Origin: Clostridium sp. C105KSO13
GTDB lineage: Bacteria > Bacillota > Clostridia > Lachnospirales > Lachnospiraceae
Assembly: GCF_001517425.1 (NCBI RefSeq)
Contig: NZ_FBWL01000169.1
Span: 62,001 to 126,000 of the forward strand
Length of the DNA stretch: 64,000 nucleotides
Direction of reading: 5' to 3'
Part shown: positions 7,038 to 16,269 of the stretch, piece by piece
Layout: each line of letters opens with the position of its first letter
Position numbering within the stretch: position 1 is the stretch's first letter
Position numbers and translations under genes: made by a program
The notes under the pieces: generated by a model
The model's database searches: none
Seen by the model: the letters and a program-made list of their open reading frames with translations, nothing else
Told to the model about the DNA's origin: nothing

Positions 7038-7958
7038 TTAATCAACGTGTACGTCCAGCAGGGTAAGGATGAGTGCCATTCGTACATAGACGCCATACTG
7101 TACCTGCCTGAAATATGCAGCTCTTGGATCATCGTCTACTTCAACCGATATCTCGTTCACTCTGGGAAGAGGATGAAGTACATACATATCTTTGGGAGCC
7201 AATTTCATTTTTTTCTTATCTAATATGTAAAAGTCTTTCATACGAACGTAGTCTTCCTCGTTAAAGAAGCGTTCTTTCTGTACTCTTGTCATGTATAAAA
7301 TATCCAGTTTTGGCAATGCATCTTCTAAACGGACCACTTCTTCATAAGGAATATTATTCTTTTTCAATACATCGTGGCGAATGTAGTCAGGCAGTCTTAG
7401 TTCCTCGGGTGAAATGAGGAGGAATCGGATTCCCTCATACCTCACCAGGGCATGAATCAGAGAATGTACGGTTCGCCCGAATTTTAAATCCCCACATAGG
7501 CCGATTGTCATATTGTTCAGACGTCCTTTTACGTTTAAAATGGTTAAAAGGTCTGTCAGTGTCTGTGTAGGGTGCTGATGCCCACCGTCCCCTGCGTTTA
7601 TAACCGGAATGGAAGAGTGCTGGCAGGCAACCATGGGTGCACCTTCTTTTGGATGACGCATAGCACAGATGTCCGCATAGCAGGAGACTGTGCGGATAGT
7701 ATCTGAAACACTCTCTCCTTTTGCTGCGGAACTTGAATCGGCAGAGGAAAATCCCATGACACTGCCTCCCAAATTAAGCATAGCTGCCTCGTGGCTCAGC
7801 CGGGTACGTGTACTTGGCTCATAAAATAAAGTGGCAAGCTTTTTGCCATCGCAGGCATGGGCATATTTATCAGGGTGTGCCTCAATGTCTTGTGCCAGAT
7901 TTAAAAGTTCGTCAAGTTCCTCAACGGAAAAATCCAGAGGACTCATCAAATGTTTCAT
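7038..7958 (-). CDS. pyrB: Aspartate carbamoyltransferase catalytic subunit
   Basis: This subunit makes N-carbamoyl-L-aspartate from carbamoyl phosphate and aspartate, an early step in pyrimidine synthesis. Motifs are FYEPSTRTR near residue 47 (carbamoyl phosphate site), [11 protein letters not shown], and HPLPRVNEI toward the C-terminus. The chosen ATG has GGAGG 6 bases upstream and gives 306 residues; a TTG two codons earlier is less likely. It lies 38 bases downstream of a nitroreductase gene on the same strand, so the three may be co-transcribed. No PyrR-type attenuator was recognised in the short gap. Confidence 0.96.
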   Translation of the reverse strand: MKHLMSPLDFSVEELDELLNLAQDIEAHPDKYAHACDGKKLATLFYEPSTRTRLSHEAAMLNLGGSVMGFSSADSSSAAKGESVSDTIRTVSCYADICAMRHPKEGAPMVACQHSSIPVINAGDGGHQHPTQTLTDLLTILNVKGRLNNMTIGLCGDLKFGRTVHSLIHALVRYEGIRFLLISPEELRLPDYIRHDVLKKNNIPYEEVVRLEDALPKLDILYMTRVQKERFFNEEDYVRMKDFYILDKKKMKLAPKDMYVLHPLPRVNEISVEVDDDPRAAYFRQVQYGVYVRMALILTLLDVHVD

Positions 7959-7996
7959 AAACAACCTCCTTATGCGTCAATAAAGCATATTTCATT

Positions 7997-8533
7997 TTAT
8001 CTATATTGTAGTAATTCTTCTACGGATTTGCGTGCCGGCGTATTAGGGCTGACATTGGGATGTCCTAATGCAATTAATGCAGCCAGTTCTTGATCTTCGG
8101 AAAGATTCAAAAGTTTTGATATTCCATCTTCATCAAAGACTCCCATAATGACAGTGCCAAGTCCCAATTCCTTTGCGGCCAGGCAGAAACTTTGGCAGGA
8201 TATTCCGGCGTCAAACATCTGCCATCCACCACCTTTTTTAGTAGTATAAGAACCATCAGGCTCAAAGCCGGAATGCCCCTTCTCGAAAGTGACAGCAATC
8301 AATACCGGTATCTGTCTGATAATACTGGAATTGTAGGACGGCGTGAATTCATCGGCAATCCTGTCGAGAATAGAAGAGTCTTCAATTGCAATGTAACGGG
8401 TAATTTGGGTGTTTTTCCAAGAAGGAGAATAGGATGCTGCAGAAACAATAGAATCAATAGTAGAATGTCCAACTGGATCCGGCTTATACTTACGGACACT
8501 TCTCCGACCTTTGATACATTCAATAACGTTCAT
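7997..8533 (-). CDS. Nitroreductase family protein
   Basis: A 178-residue FMN-dependent nitroreductase-fold protein. The N-terminal RRSVRKYKPDPV is the classic flavin-binding start, SPSWKNTQ follows, and LGLGTVIMGVFDEDG near residue 125 matches the family core. Such proteins reduce nitro or quinone compounds or act in flavin chemistry; the substrate is unknown. A good promoter lies upstream (TTGAAA at 8589-8594, 17 bases, TATGAT at 8566-8571, minus strand), which may also serve pyrBI. Confidence 0.85.
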   Translation of the reverse strand: MNVIECIKGRRSVRKYKPDPVGHSTIDSIVSAASYSPSWKNTQITRYIAIEDSSILDRIADEFTPSYNSSIIRQIPVLIAVTFEKGHSGFEPDGSYTTKKGGGWQMFDAGISCQSFCLAAKELGLGTVIMGVFDEDGISKLLNLSEDQELAALIALGHPNVSPNTPARKSVEELLQYR

Positions 8534-8565
8534 TTTTTACCTCCTGTTTAAATTATATTTTGTTA

Positions 8566-8594
8566 ATCATATACTAAAATAAAAAGATTTTCAA
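8566..8594 (-). promoter_or_regulatory. Promoter of the nitroreductase (and possibly pyrBI) unit
   Basis: On the minus strand TTGAAA and TATGAT are 17 bases apart, followed by an AGGAGG ribosome binding site and the nitroreductase ATG. Confidence 0.6.
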
Positions 8595-8609
8595 CAGGAA
8601 GACATAACA

Positions 8610-8987
8610 TCATCGAAGAATTTTTTCAAAGAGCAGTCCTGCTCCGAACCAGAGAGGGGCATAGTCAAATCTTACAACTCCGTTTACATTGTACCTGGCC
8701 TTGCTGTAATCCCAGGGACAGACATGATGCTTCTGCAGAATGCTGCCGGAGACAAACTCGCCAAGAAAAATGCAGCATGTATAGACACCGCCTCGAAGGA
8801 CCGTGTTTTTACCTTTCATCCGTCGGCACAAAGGGGTGAGAAGGCATGCTGCTCCATAGATTGGAAACATCCAGATCGAGGTGCGTCCCATCAGAGTATA
8901 TTCCTTTTTCTTGAATGAATGGATTGCCGTAAATATAATTTCCATACACCAACCGATGGTGCCACATAACATAAATTTCTTTTTCAT
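8610..8987 (-). CDS. Small membrane protein, putative ABC-transporter type IV (PF06541-like)
   Basis: A 125-residue hydrophobic protein with about three to four membrane segments. The start CGTIGWCMEIIFTA, the inner MFPIYGAACLLTPL and the end HVCPWDYS...LWFGAGLLFEKIL match the pattern of a widespread Clostridial membrane family, named a putative ABC-transporter permease although direct evidence for transport is lacking. It is transcribed divergently from pheA. Confidence 0.65.
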   Translation of the reverse strand: MKKKFMLCGTIGWCMEIIFTAIHSFKKKEYTLMGRTSIWMFPIYGAACLLTPLCRRMKGKNTVLRGGVYTCCIFLGEFVSGSILQKHHVCPWDYSKARYNVNGVVRFDYAPLWFGAGLLFEKILR

Positions 8988-9096
8988 ATTCAGAAGTATG
9001 GTTTGAAAAGAAGAAAATTATACATAATATTTCCAGAAAAATTCAGATAATATTCAGGCGCATTAAATATGCAAAGTTACATACTCAAAAAAATAT

Positions 9097-9125
9097 TTGG
9101 ATTATACTGGCAAATGTATTATAAT
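9097..9125 (+). promoter_or_regulatory. Promoter of pheA
   Basis: TTGGAT (9097-9102), 17 bases, TATAAT (9120-9125), 40 bases before the pheA ATG. No leader peptide or T-box fits in the short leader. Confidence 0.7.
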
Positions 9126-9165
9126 AACTTTCATATGATTATTTGGTCTGAAAGGGGAAGCAAAA

Positions 9166-10296
9166 ATGTCTACATTGAAAGAGCTCAGGCTGCAGTTGGA
9201 TGAAATAGATGGGCAGATTGTGAAATTATATGAGAACAGGATGAAGGTTTGCAAAGAAGTCGGCGAGCTAAAGGTTAAAACGGGCAGCAAGATATTTGAC
9301 CGTCAAAGGGAGCAGGAGAAGCTTTTAGATGTGGCTTCTAAAGTATCCGGGGACTTTAATATGAAGGGAATCCGGGAATTGTATGAACAACTGATGTCTA
9401 TGAGTCGAAAATTACAGTACCGCCTTCTTGCGGAAGAGGGGGCGCTGGGGCGTCTGCCGTTTATTGAGGTTGCTTCCTTGGATAAGCAGAATGCAAGAAT
9501 TGTATTTCAAGGGGTGGAAGGGGCCTACGGGCAGGCGGCGATGCAGCACTATTTCGGGGAAAAATGCAACAGTTTCCATGTGCGGACTTTTCGGGATGCA
9601 ATGGAAGCTATTGAGGAGGGGTCTGCAGACTATGCGGTACTCCCCATTGAAAATTCTTCCGCAGGAGCTGTAAATGAAGTATATGATTTACTTGTGGAGT
9701 TTGAAAATTATATTGTAGGCGAGACAATTATTCCTGTAGCTCATACACTTGCCGGCCTGCCGGGGGCGAAGCTAAAGGATATCCAAAAAGTATACTCCAA
9801 GGCTGAGGCTCTGATGCAGACCTCCCGTTTTCTGGATGAGCACAGTGGCTGGCAGCAGATTAGCGTGATGAATACGGCCCTTGCGGCAAAAAAAGTCCTG
9901 GAGGATAAGGACAAGTCCCAGGCAGCTGTATGCAGTGCATACGCAGCCAGACTTCACGGACTGTCTGTTCTGCAGGATAACGTTAATAATGAGCCGAATA
10001 ATTCCACCAGATTTATCATAGTGACGAATCAGAAAATTTTCCTCAAGGATGCTTCAAAGATCAGCATTTGTTTTGAGGTACCCCATGAAAGTGGTTCCTT
10101 ATATCACATATTGTCTCATTTTATATACAATGATTTAAACCTGAGCAGGATTGAATCCCGCCCTGTGGAAGGAAGAAGCTGGGAATACCGCTTTTTTGCA
10201 GATTTCGAAGGAAATATGGGAGATGCGGCGGTAAAAAATGCAATCCGGGGCCTTCGGGAAGAGGCGATGAATTTAAAGATACTTGGTAATTATTAA
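9166..10296 (+). CDS. pheA: Bifunctional chorismate mutase / prephenate dehydratase
   Basis: This protein turns chorismate into prephenate and then phenylpyruvate for phenylalanine synthesis. Residues 1 to about 90 form the AroQ-type mutase helix bundle (LRLQLDEIDGQIVKLYENR). The dehydratase follows from about residue 110 (VFQGVEGAYGQAA, LPIENSSAGAV, and the catalytic NNSTRFIIV). The ACT regulatory domain near the C-terminus contains SRIESRPV, the family's phenylalanine-binding motif, so feedback inhibition by phenylalanine is likely. With the DAHP synthase at 5108 it shows aromatic synthesis genes loosely clustered here. Confidence 0.96.
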   Translation: MSTLKELRLQLDEIDGQIVKLYENRMKVCKEVGELKVKTGSKIFDRQREQEKLLDVASKVSGDFNMKGIRELYEQLMSMSRKLQYRLLAEEGALGRLPFIEVASLDKQNARIVFQGVEGAYGQAAMQHYFGEKCNSFHVRTFRDAMEAIEEGSADYAVLPIENSSAGAVNEVYDLLVEFENYIVGETIIPVAHTLAGLPGAKLKDIQKVYSKAEALMQTSRFLDEHSGWQQISVMNTALAAKKVLEDKDKSQAAVCSAYAARLHGLSVLQDNVNNEPNNSTRFIIVTNQKIFLKDASKISICFEVPHESGSLYHILSHFIYNDLNLSRIESRPVEGRSWEYRFFADFEGNMGDAAVKNAIRGLREEAMNLKILGNY

Positions 10297-10331
10297 ATAA
10301 GTGTCCCGGCACACTGGAGAAGAGGAAAGGA

Positions 10332-11627
10332 ATGCGTACGAATGAGTTGATGTTGTATAAAAACATGGAATATGGGGATATCCTCCATGACATGACGTTT
10401 CTGGTGGAGAATTACAACAATGAATATTATAATAGAGAGGACTTGAGAACGTTATTTTTTGACTGTATAAATGCTATCCTTGAATTATCCGTAAGTCATG
10501 GGTTTGAGGGTAATCTGTGGCATGTATATCTGACATTTCTTTTGGCCAATGATGAAAACGCCTACAGCACTTCCTGTGAAATTGTAGGACCAGTGGAGGG
10601 CAGTATCAATGCAATTGCTTTCCACGATTTTGCAGTGTTTAAAGAATTGTATGATTATGATTTTGAAAACATGGAGAAGGAACTAAATGTAGACTCTTTT
10701 TCTATATTGGAAAGATATAAAAATATAAATGAGGGAAGTAAAGTATTTAATAAGCGTATACGTGACAGAATCTGTCATCTGGCAAAGACGTTGGGAGAAG
10801 CCTCTGACGTGAATGTGTTTAAAGATATTCTGACACAATTTTACCGGGAGTTTGGGGTAGGTAAGCTTGGACTTCACAAGGCCTTCAGAGTGGAGCATTC
10901 TAAAGGGGAAGAAACTAAGATCGTTCCTATTTCAAACATTGCACATGTACACTTGGATGACCTGGTAGGATATGAGTCTGCGAAGAGAAAGCTGATTGAC
11001 AATACAGAGGCATTTGTGGAGGGTAGAAGGGCGAACAACTGCCTTTTATACGGAGACGCGGGAACAGGGAAATCTTCCTCCATCAAAGCTATTTTGAATC
11101 AGTATTATGGACAGGGACTGCGTATGATAGAAGTTTACAAGCATCAATTCCGGGATTTGAATGATGTGATTGCTCAGATCAAAAACAGAAATTATAAATT
11201 TATTATTTATATGGATGACTTATCTTTTGAAGAGTTTGAGATTGAGTACAAATACCTGAAGGCTGTGATCGAGGGCGGGCTGGAGAGAAAACCGGATAAT
11301 GTTCTGATTTACGCCACTTCCAATCGGCGTCACCTTGTCCGTGAGACATTCAAAGATAAGGCGGACAGGGACGAAGAACTGCATACGAACGACACGGTTC
11401 AGGAAAAGCTGTCTCTTGTCGCCAGATTTGGCGTGACTATTTATTTCGGATCGCCGGATAAAAAGGAATTCCAGCAGATAGTTATGGAACTGGCAAGGCA
11501 GAATGCAATAGAAATGCCTGAAGAGGAGCTCCTTTTGCAGGCAAATAGATGGGAGCTTACCCATGGAGGAATGACAGGCAGGACAGCACAGCAATTTGTC
11601 GATTATCTGCTGGGTCAGAAAGGCTGA
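10332..11627 (+). CDS. DUF815 family AAA-type ATPase
   Basis: A 431-residue protein whose N-terminal 200 residues are unrecognised and whose C-terminal half is a P-loop ATPase of the DUF815 family. Walker A is LLYGDAGTGKSSSIKA near residue 240, Walker B is FIIYMDDLSFEE near 297, and a sensor-like IYATSNRRHLVRE follows. The biological role of the family is not established. It starts 35 bases after pheA and runs straight into a lipoprotein gene 3 bases later, so all three may share a transcript. Confidence 0.85.
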   Translation: MRTNELMLYKNMEYGDILHDMTFLVENYNNEYYNREDLRTLFFDCINAILELSVSHGFEGNLWHVYLTFLLANDENAYSTSCEIVGPVEGSINAIAFHDFAVFKELYDYDFENMEKELNVDSFSILERYKNINEGSKVFNKRIRDRICHLAKTLGEASDVNVFKDILTQFYREFGVGKLGLHKAFRVEHSKGEETKIVPISNIAHVHLDDLVGYESAKRKLIDNTEAFVEGRRANNCLLYGDAGTGKSSSIKAILNQYYGQGLRMIEVYKHQFRDLNDVIAQIKNRNYKFIIYMDDLSFEEFEIEYKYLKAVIEGGLERKPDNVLIYATSNRRHLVRETFKDKADRDEELHTNDTVQEKLSLVARFGVTIYFGSPDKKEFQQIVMELARQNAIEMPEEELLLQANRWELTHGGMTGRTAQQFVDYLLGQKG

Positions 11628-11630
11628 TTT

Positions 11631-12449
11631 ATGAAAAGGTATATTAAAAAGACAATCTGCACGCTTATAGTCTGCGTGTGGTGTGTAAATAGTATCTCCG
11701 GATGCAACCGTAAAATGACACCTGAAAGTCTGATGTCGAAGGTGACGGGGAATTTGGCGAAGGTGAAATCTGTCTCTAATTCTCTGAATATGGATGTTGA
11801 ACTGGAGGATGTGCTGCAGACCACAGAGATTGCCATGGATATGAAGACAGAAAATACGACAAAGCCTATGGCGGGACATGCAAAAGGATCTGCTCATGTA
11901 AATTTGAGCGGAACAGAAGTGGGAAGCGACATAGAGATATATCAGATAAAAGAAGGACAAGAATTTGTCACCTATAGCAGTATGTATGGGAAATGGAGCA
12001 GGGAAACATCAAACCATTCAAAAAACACCGCACTGAACAAAGGTCTGTTCCAGGAATCGGGAAAAACTCTTAAGTCTTTTAGAATTGCAAAGGAACCAAT
12101 TCAATTAGAGAAAAAAGAGTGTTATGAAATGTACGGGGATATTACAGGAAAGGAACTTCTGCAGTTTATGGGACTGGATATGGTGGGGGCTTTCGGATTA
12201 GTCAATCTTCCCGGAACAGACACAATTGCAAACATGAAGATTCCCATTACAATAGACATATATAAGGAAAAGCTGCTCCCAGCCAGGATTATGATAGATA
12301 TGACAGATGTTATGAATGACCTGTATGACCAGAACGGGAAAACTACAAATATAAACAACTTTATGATTAAGCTGGAATATACAGGGTTCAACCAGACACA
12401 GAAAATTGAAGTCCCAGCGGATATAAAGGCTGCAGCAAAAGCCGCCTAG
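11631..12449 (+). CDS. Secreted lipoprotein, DUF6612-like
   Basis: The N-terminus has a basic start, a hydrophobic stretch and a lipobox SISGC with Cys25 as the modified residue, so the protein is exported and anchored in the outer leaflet of the membrane. The 272-residue product resembles the DUF6612 lipoproteins of Firmicutes (LolA-like beta proteins): repeated short strands, the YSSMYGKWSRE segment, and a conserved end. The function is unknown. It is probably co-transcribed with the DUF815 ATPase just upstream. Confidence 0.75.
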   Translation: MKRYIKKTICTLIVCVWCVNSISGCNRKMTPESLMSKVTGNLAKVKSVSNSLNMDVELEDVLQTTEIAMDMKTENTTKPMAGHAKGSAHVNLSGTEVGSDIEIYQIKEGQEFVTYSSMYGKWSRETSNHSKNTALNKGLFQESGKTLKSFRIAKEPIQLEKKECYEMYGDITGKELLQFMGLDMVGAFGLVNLPGTDTIANMKIPITIDIYKEKLLPARIMIDMTDVMNDLYDQNGKTTNINNFMIKLEYTGFNQTQKIEVPADIKAAAKAA

Positions 12450-12492
12450 TGTGCAGCCACATTAACTTTTTTACAGCCCACTGACAATAAGG

Positions 12493-12516
12493 GAGCCGGA
12501 AAAAGATGTCCGGCTC
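12493..12516. terminator. Hairpin between convergent genes
   Basis: GAGCCGGA (12493-12500) pairs perfectly with TCCGGCTC (12509-12516). It sits between the lipoprotein gene and the convergent rqcH. Neither side has a long T-run, so termination strength is uncertain. Confidence 0.55.
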
Positions 12517-12525
12517 ACACATAGT

Positions 12526-14262
12526 TTATTTTACTTCTTGAATTTGAGAGATATCACTGTCTATCACTAGGGAATAATTTGTATAGTAGACAACAAACCC
12601 AGGTTTTCCACCCTTGGGCTTTTTTACATGTTTCTTTTCTACATAGTCGATTTCCACCTTTTCACCTCCCCGTGCCTTAGAATAGTAGGCGGCAAGACGG
12701 GCGGCTTCCTCAAAAGTACGGTCGGGCAGATCTACGCCTTCTGTTTTGACAATAACATGTGAGCCTGGGGCATTCTTTACATGGAACCACCAGTCGTTCC
12801 CCACAGCGAAACGGAATGTGAGTTCATCATTCTGTAGATTGTTTTTCCCCACATACATATGGAAACCATCGTTGGAGATATAATGCAGCGGCTTATTTTT
12901 TATGTGCACTTTTTTGTGGTTAACCTTCTTACGCATATAACCGGAATGGATAAGCTCTTCTTTGATTTCAGCCAGATCATCTTCTGTCATAGCAATGTTC
13001 AGTGAGGTACTGATGGATTCAAGATAAGCAATGTCATCTTTTGTGTCCTGAATAAGTTTAGAAAGTGCTTCGTAGGTACGCTTTTGCTTATTATATTTAT
13101 TGAAGTAACGCTGGGCGTTCTCCTGGGGAGTTTTTGTGGAATCCAACGGAATGGAAACCATTTCATTATTGTAATAGTTTAAGGCCTCCAGCTTTTTTGC
13201 CCCCTCTTCCAAATGATAACCGTAAGTGTTGATGAGTTCTCCGTAAATCTTGTATTTATCACGGTTTTGGGTATCCCGTATCTGCCGAAACTGCAGATCA
13301 TATTTCTTTCGGCTGCGCTCCAGGGCGGTATGCACGACATGACGTAAATCTGCCGACTTCTGCCGAATGCGGGTGAGTGCATTTTTTGAAGCGTAATAAG
13401 TTTCCAGGACCTGGGACATAGAGGAAAAATCTTTTCGGGCATAGTCGGAAAGATGAGTCAGTGGCAGCGCAGAGAAATCCTTTGGCTCCGGGCCGTCATA
13501 GTAGATGGCGGGAAAGAACTTTTCTTCTTTTACAGAAACAAAGAAAAAAGTAAATTGATTATATAAATGCCGCAGCACATCTTCTGATAATTCTTTTGGT
13601 GTGATAGAAGAATCTATCCCCGACAGATGACAGATTTCCTCCGCTGCAGCAGGGCTGACACCTGTGAAACTGGTATAAATTGCCTTTGAAAGAGGCATGG
13701 GTTTTTCGGTAAGCTTTTCTATAAATTCCGCTTCCTTCACAGTCAAAGGGTCAGATTTATTCTGAGTATCCGGAATAAAATATTCCCTGCCGGGCAGAAC
13801 CTCCCGGACAGAACTCATCTGAGCAGGCACATGCTTGATACTGTCAATAATCCTATCCTCAGTATTACAAAAAATGATATTACTGTGTTTGCCCATAATT
13901 TCTACAATTAGATCTTTTTGACAGACATCCCCCAGTTCGTCCAAATGTTCAATGGTAAAATGAATAATACGTTCCAGGCCAGGCTGATAAATGTCTGTAA
14001 TTCGGCCGCTGCTGATGTGCTTGCGGAGAAGCATGCAGAAATTCGGGGCAGACATAGGGCTTGGCTTGTTAGATTCAGTCAGATAAACAAGCGGCAGCGA
14101 TGCACTTGCAGAGATGCTGAGCCTCTTTTGCCCCCCAGGGGATTTTATAGTGAGAAGCAGTTCATCTGTCTCAGGCTGTGCAATCTTCGCAATTCTTCCG
14201 CCTAATAGTTGTTCTTTCAATTCGTGGACCAGACAGGCCACAGTAATTCCGTCAAATGCCAT
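12526..14262 (-). CDS. rqcH: NFACT-family ribosome quality control factor RqcH
   Basis: RqcH binds stalled 50S subunits and adds C-terminal alanine tails that mark unfinished proteins for degradation; older names call it a fibronectin-binding protein. The 578-residue protein starts MAFDGITVACLVHEL (GGAGG 8 bases upstream) and shows the NFACT-N domain, a long coiled-coil middle (about 280-430), and an NFACT-R domain with DGFHMYVGKNNLQND and DWWFHVKNAPGSHV near residue 465. Sixteen upstream in-frame codons are left out for lack of a ribosome binding site. Confidence 0.92.
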   Translation of the reverse strand: MAFDGITVACLVHELKEQLLGGRIAKIAQPETDELLLTIKSPGGQKRLSISASASLPLVYLTESNKPSPMSAPNFCMLLRKHISSGRITDIYQPGLERIIHFTIEHLDELGDVCQKDLIVEIMGKHSNIIFCNTEDRIIDSIKHVPAQMSSVREVLPGREYFIPDTQNKSDPLTVKEAEFIEKLTEKPMPLSKAIYTSFTGVSPAAAEEICHLSGIDSSITPKELSEDVLRHLYNQFTFFFVSVKEEKFFPAIYYDGPEPKDFSALPLTHLSDYARKDFSSMSQVLETYYASKNALTRIRQKSADLRHVVHTALERSRKKYDLQFRQIRDTQNRDKYKIYGELINTYGYHLEEGAKKLEALNYYNNEMVSIPLDSTKTPQENAQRYFNKYNKQKRTYEALSKLIQDTKDDIAYLESISTSLNIAMTEDDLAEIKEELIHSGYMRKKVNHKKVHIKNKPLHYISNDGFHMYVGKNNLQNDELTFRFAVGNDWWFHVKNAPGSHVIVKTEGVDLPDRTFEEAARLAAYYSKARGGEKVEIDYVEKKHVKKPKGGKPGFVVYYTNYSLVIDSDISQIQEVK

Positions 14263-14344
14263 AATAAATTCCTCCAAGATAATGGTTGTTTCCTTGAAAA
14301 AGTATATCACAAATATTGGAATTGTGAAACAGAATGCAAAAAGG

Positions 14345-14374
14345 TTGACCTAATTCAGGAAACTGGAGTATAAT
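14345..14374 (+). promoter_or_regulatory. Promoter of the yicC-gmk-rpoZ operon
   Basis: TTGACC (14345-14350), 18 bases, TATAAT (14369-14374). Confidence 0.7.
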
Positions 14375-14430
14375 GACATACAATGCCTTTGAGCATAAAG
14401 ACTTATTCTAAAGGAAAAGGAAATACAGAC

Positions 14431-15309
14431 ATGATAAAGAGCATGACAGGCTTTGGAAGATGTGAGATAATGAAAGGCTCCAGAAAGTTTACGGTAGAGC
14501 TAAAAGGTGTGAATCACCGCTATCTGGATGTGAATATCAGAATGCCGAAGAAGCTTAATTTTTTTGAAACATCTATAAGGTCTTTGCTGAAGAAATATGC
14601 AGGCAGAGGAAAGATTGATATTTTTATTAATTATGAGGACACATCGGAGAATCAGGTGTCTTTGAAATACAATGCTTTTCTGGCGGCGGAATACCTGAGA
14701 TATTTCAAACAGATGGAAGAGAAATTCGGACTGGAAAATGATGTGCGAGTCTCCACATTGTCACGTTGTCCCGAAGTAATTACAATGGAGGAACAAAGTG
14801 AGGATGAAAAAGAGCTCTGGAACGGGTTGAAACAGGCACTGGAAGGTGCATTTGGACAGTTTGTGGAGACAAGGGTGACAGAGGGAGAAAACCTCAGGAA
14901 AGATATTCTGGATAAACTCGACGGTATGGAAAAAATGGTTGCTGTCATAGAAGAACATTCCCCTGAAATCGTGACCCGGTACCGCGAGAAATTGGAGACA
15001 AAGCTCGGGGAACTCCTGGCAGATACACAGATAGAGGAAAGCAGGATTGCCGCGGAAGTGATTATTTTTGCCGATAAAATCTGTACAGATGAGGAAACAG
15101 TACGCTTGAAGAGCCACATCAGCCATATGAGATCTACCCTGGAGGAGACGGAAGGCATTGGCCGAAAACTGGACTTCATCGCCCAGGAAATGAACCGGGA
15201 GGCGAATACGATCCTATCTAAAGCAAATGATTTAGAAGTATCAAACTGTGCCATCGGTCTCAAGACAGAGATTGAGAAGGTGCGGGAGCAAATTCAGAAT
15301 ATTGAGTAA
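14431..15309 (+). CDS. YicC/YloC family endoribonuclease
   Basis: The 292-residue protein opens with MIKSMTGFGR and has HRYLDVNIRMPKKL near residue 30, both hallmark YicC_N motifs, and a C-terminal DUF1732 region ending RKLDFIAQEMNREANTILSKA. The E. coli and Bacillus members are reported as endoribonucleases affecting small RNAs. The chosen ATG follows AAAGGAAA; 16 upstream codons are excluded. It leads the operon with guanylate kinase and RNA polymerase omega, a classic Firmicute order. Confidence 0.92.
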   Translation: MIKSMTGFGRCEIMKGSRKFTVELKGVNHRYLDVNIRMPKKLNFFETSIRSLLKKYAGRGKIDIFINYEDTSENQVSLKYNAFLAAEYLRYFKQMEEKFGLENDVRVSTLSRCPEVITMEEQSEDEKELWNGLKQALEGAFGQFVETRVTEGENLRKDILDKLDGMEKMVAVIEEHSPEIVTRYREKLETKLGELLADTQIEESRIAAEVIIFADKICTDEETVRLKSHISHMRSTLEETEGIGRKLDFIAQEMNREANTILSKANDLEVSNCAIGLKTEIEKVREQIQNIE

Positions 15310-15326
15310 AGGATGATAAGTCAGTT

Positions 15327-15965
15327 ATGAGTAAGAAAGGAATTTTGATTGTTGTTTCCGGTTTTTCCGGCTCTGGTAAGGGGACTTTAATGAAGGAACT
15401 GCTTTTGCGCCATGGAGAAAATTATGCCCTCTCTATCTCAGCAACGACCCGTAAGCCAAGAGAAGGGGAGGTTAACGGAAGAGAATATTTCTTTATGGCA
15501 ACAGAAGAATTTGAAAAAAAGATTGCGAAAAAAGAATTGATAGAGTATGCTAAGTATGTAGAAAATTACTATGGTACACCCCGTGATTATGTGGAAAAGC
15601 AGTTGAATGCAGGTCGGGATGTTATTCTGGAAATTGAGATTCAGGGAGCATTGAAGGTAAAGAAGGCTTTTCCGGAAACCTTGCTTTTGTTTGTCACCCC
15701 ACCTGATGCAGATGAGCTTAAAAGGCGGCTTGTGGGCAGGGGCACAGAGACAATGGAAGTGGTTGAGTGCCGGATGAAACGCGCCGCCCAGGAGGCCAAA
15801 GGCATGGATAAGTATGATTATCTGGTTGTGAATGACAGCTTAAGCCGCTGTGCAGAAGAAATGCACGCAATTATTCAGGCGGAGCATTCCAGAAGTTTTC
15901 GCAATATAGAATTTATGCAGGAAATAAAAGAAGAACTTAACAGAAGTTTGAAAGGAGAATCATAA
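15327..15965 (+). CDS. gmk: Guanylate kinase
   Basis: This enzyme phosphorylates GMP (and dGMP) to GDP using ATP. The 212-residue protein has the P-loop SGFSGSGKGTL at residue 11, SISATTRKPREGEVNGREYFF in the GMP-binding region, and VKKAFPE followed by the LLLFVTPP core strand. Length is normal. It lies between yicC and rpoZ with short gaps, and rpoZ follows only 3 bases after its stop. Confidence 0.96.
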   Translation: MSKKGILIVVSGFSGSGKGTLMKELLLRHGENYALSISATTRKPREGEVNGREYFFMATEEFEKKIAKKELIEYAKYVENYYGTPRDYVEKQLNAGRDVILEIEIQGALKVKKAFPETLLLFVTPPDADELKRRLVGRGTETMEVVECRMKRAAQEAKGMDKYDYLVVNDSLSRCAEEMHAIIQAEHSRSFRNIEFMQEIKEELNRSLKGES

Positions 15966-15968
15966 GAT

Positions 15969-16211
15969 ATGTTACATCCATCTTACACAGATTTGATGAA
16001 GGTTGTTAACCAGGATGTCGAGGAGGGCAGCACAAAGATTGTAAACAGCCGCTACTCCATTGTAATGGCAACATCCAAGCGGGCGAGACAGTTAATTGAT
16101 GGAGAACTACCGCTGATATCTACGAAGGAAGACCAGAAGCCTCTTTCCACGGCGGTTCAAGAACTGAATGAAGGAAAGTTGAAGATTATTGCCGAAAACA
16201 CAGAAGAATAG
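15969..16211 (+). CDS. rpoZ: RNA polymerase omega subunit
   Basis: Omega helps fold and assemble the beta-prime subunit of RNA polymerase. The 80-residue protein contains the family core NSRYSIVMATSKRARQL near residue 27 and a short acidic tail. Ribosome binding site AAAGGAGA overlaps the end of gmk, indicating coupled translation. Confidence 0.93.
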   Translation: MLHPSYTDLMKVVNQDVEEGSTKIVNSRYSIVMATSKRARQLIDGELPLISTKEDQKPLSTAVQELNEGKLKIIAENTEE

Positions 16212-16269
16212 AGATAAAAATGGGGGCAGATGCACATAGGGTATCTGCCTTTCAAAATGGGAGGTTTTA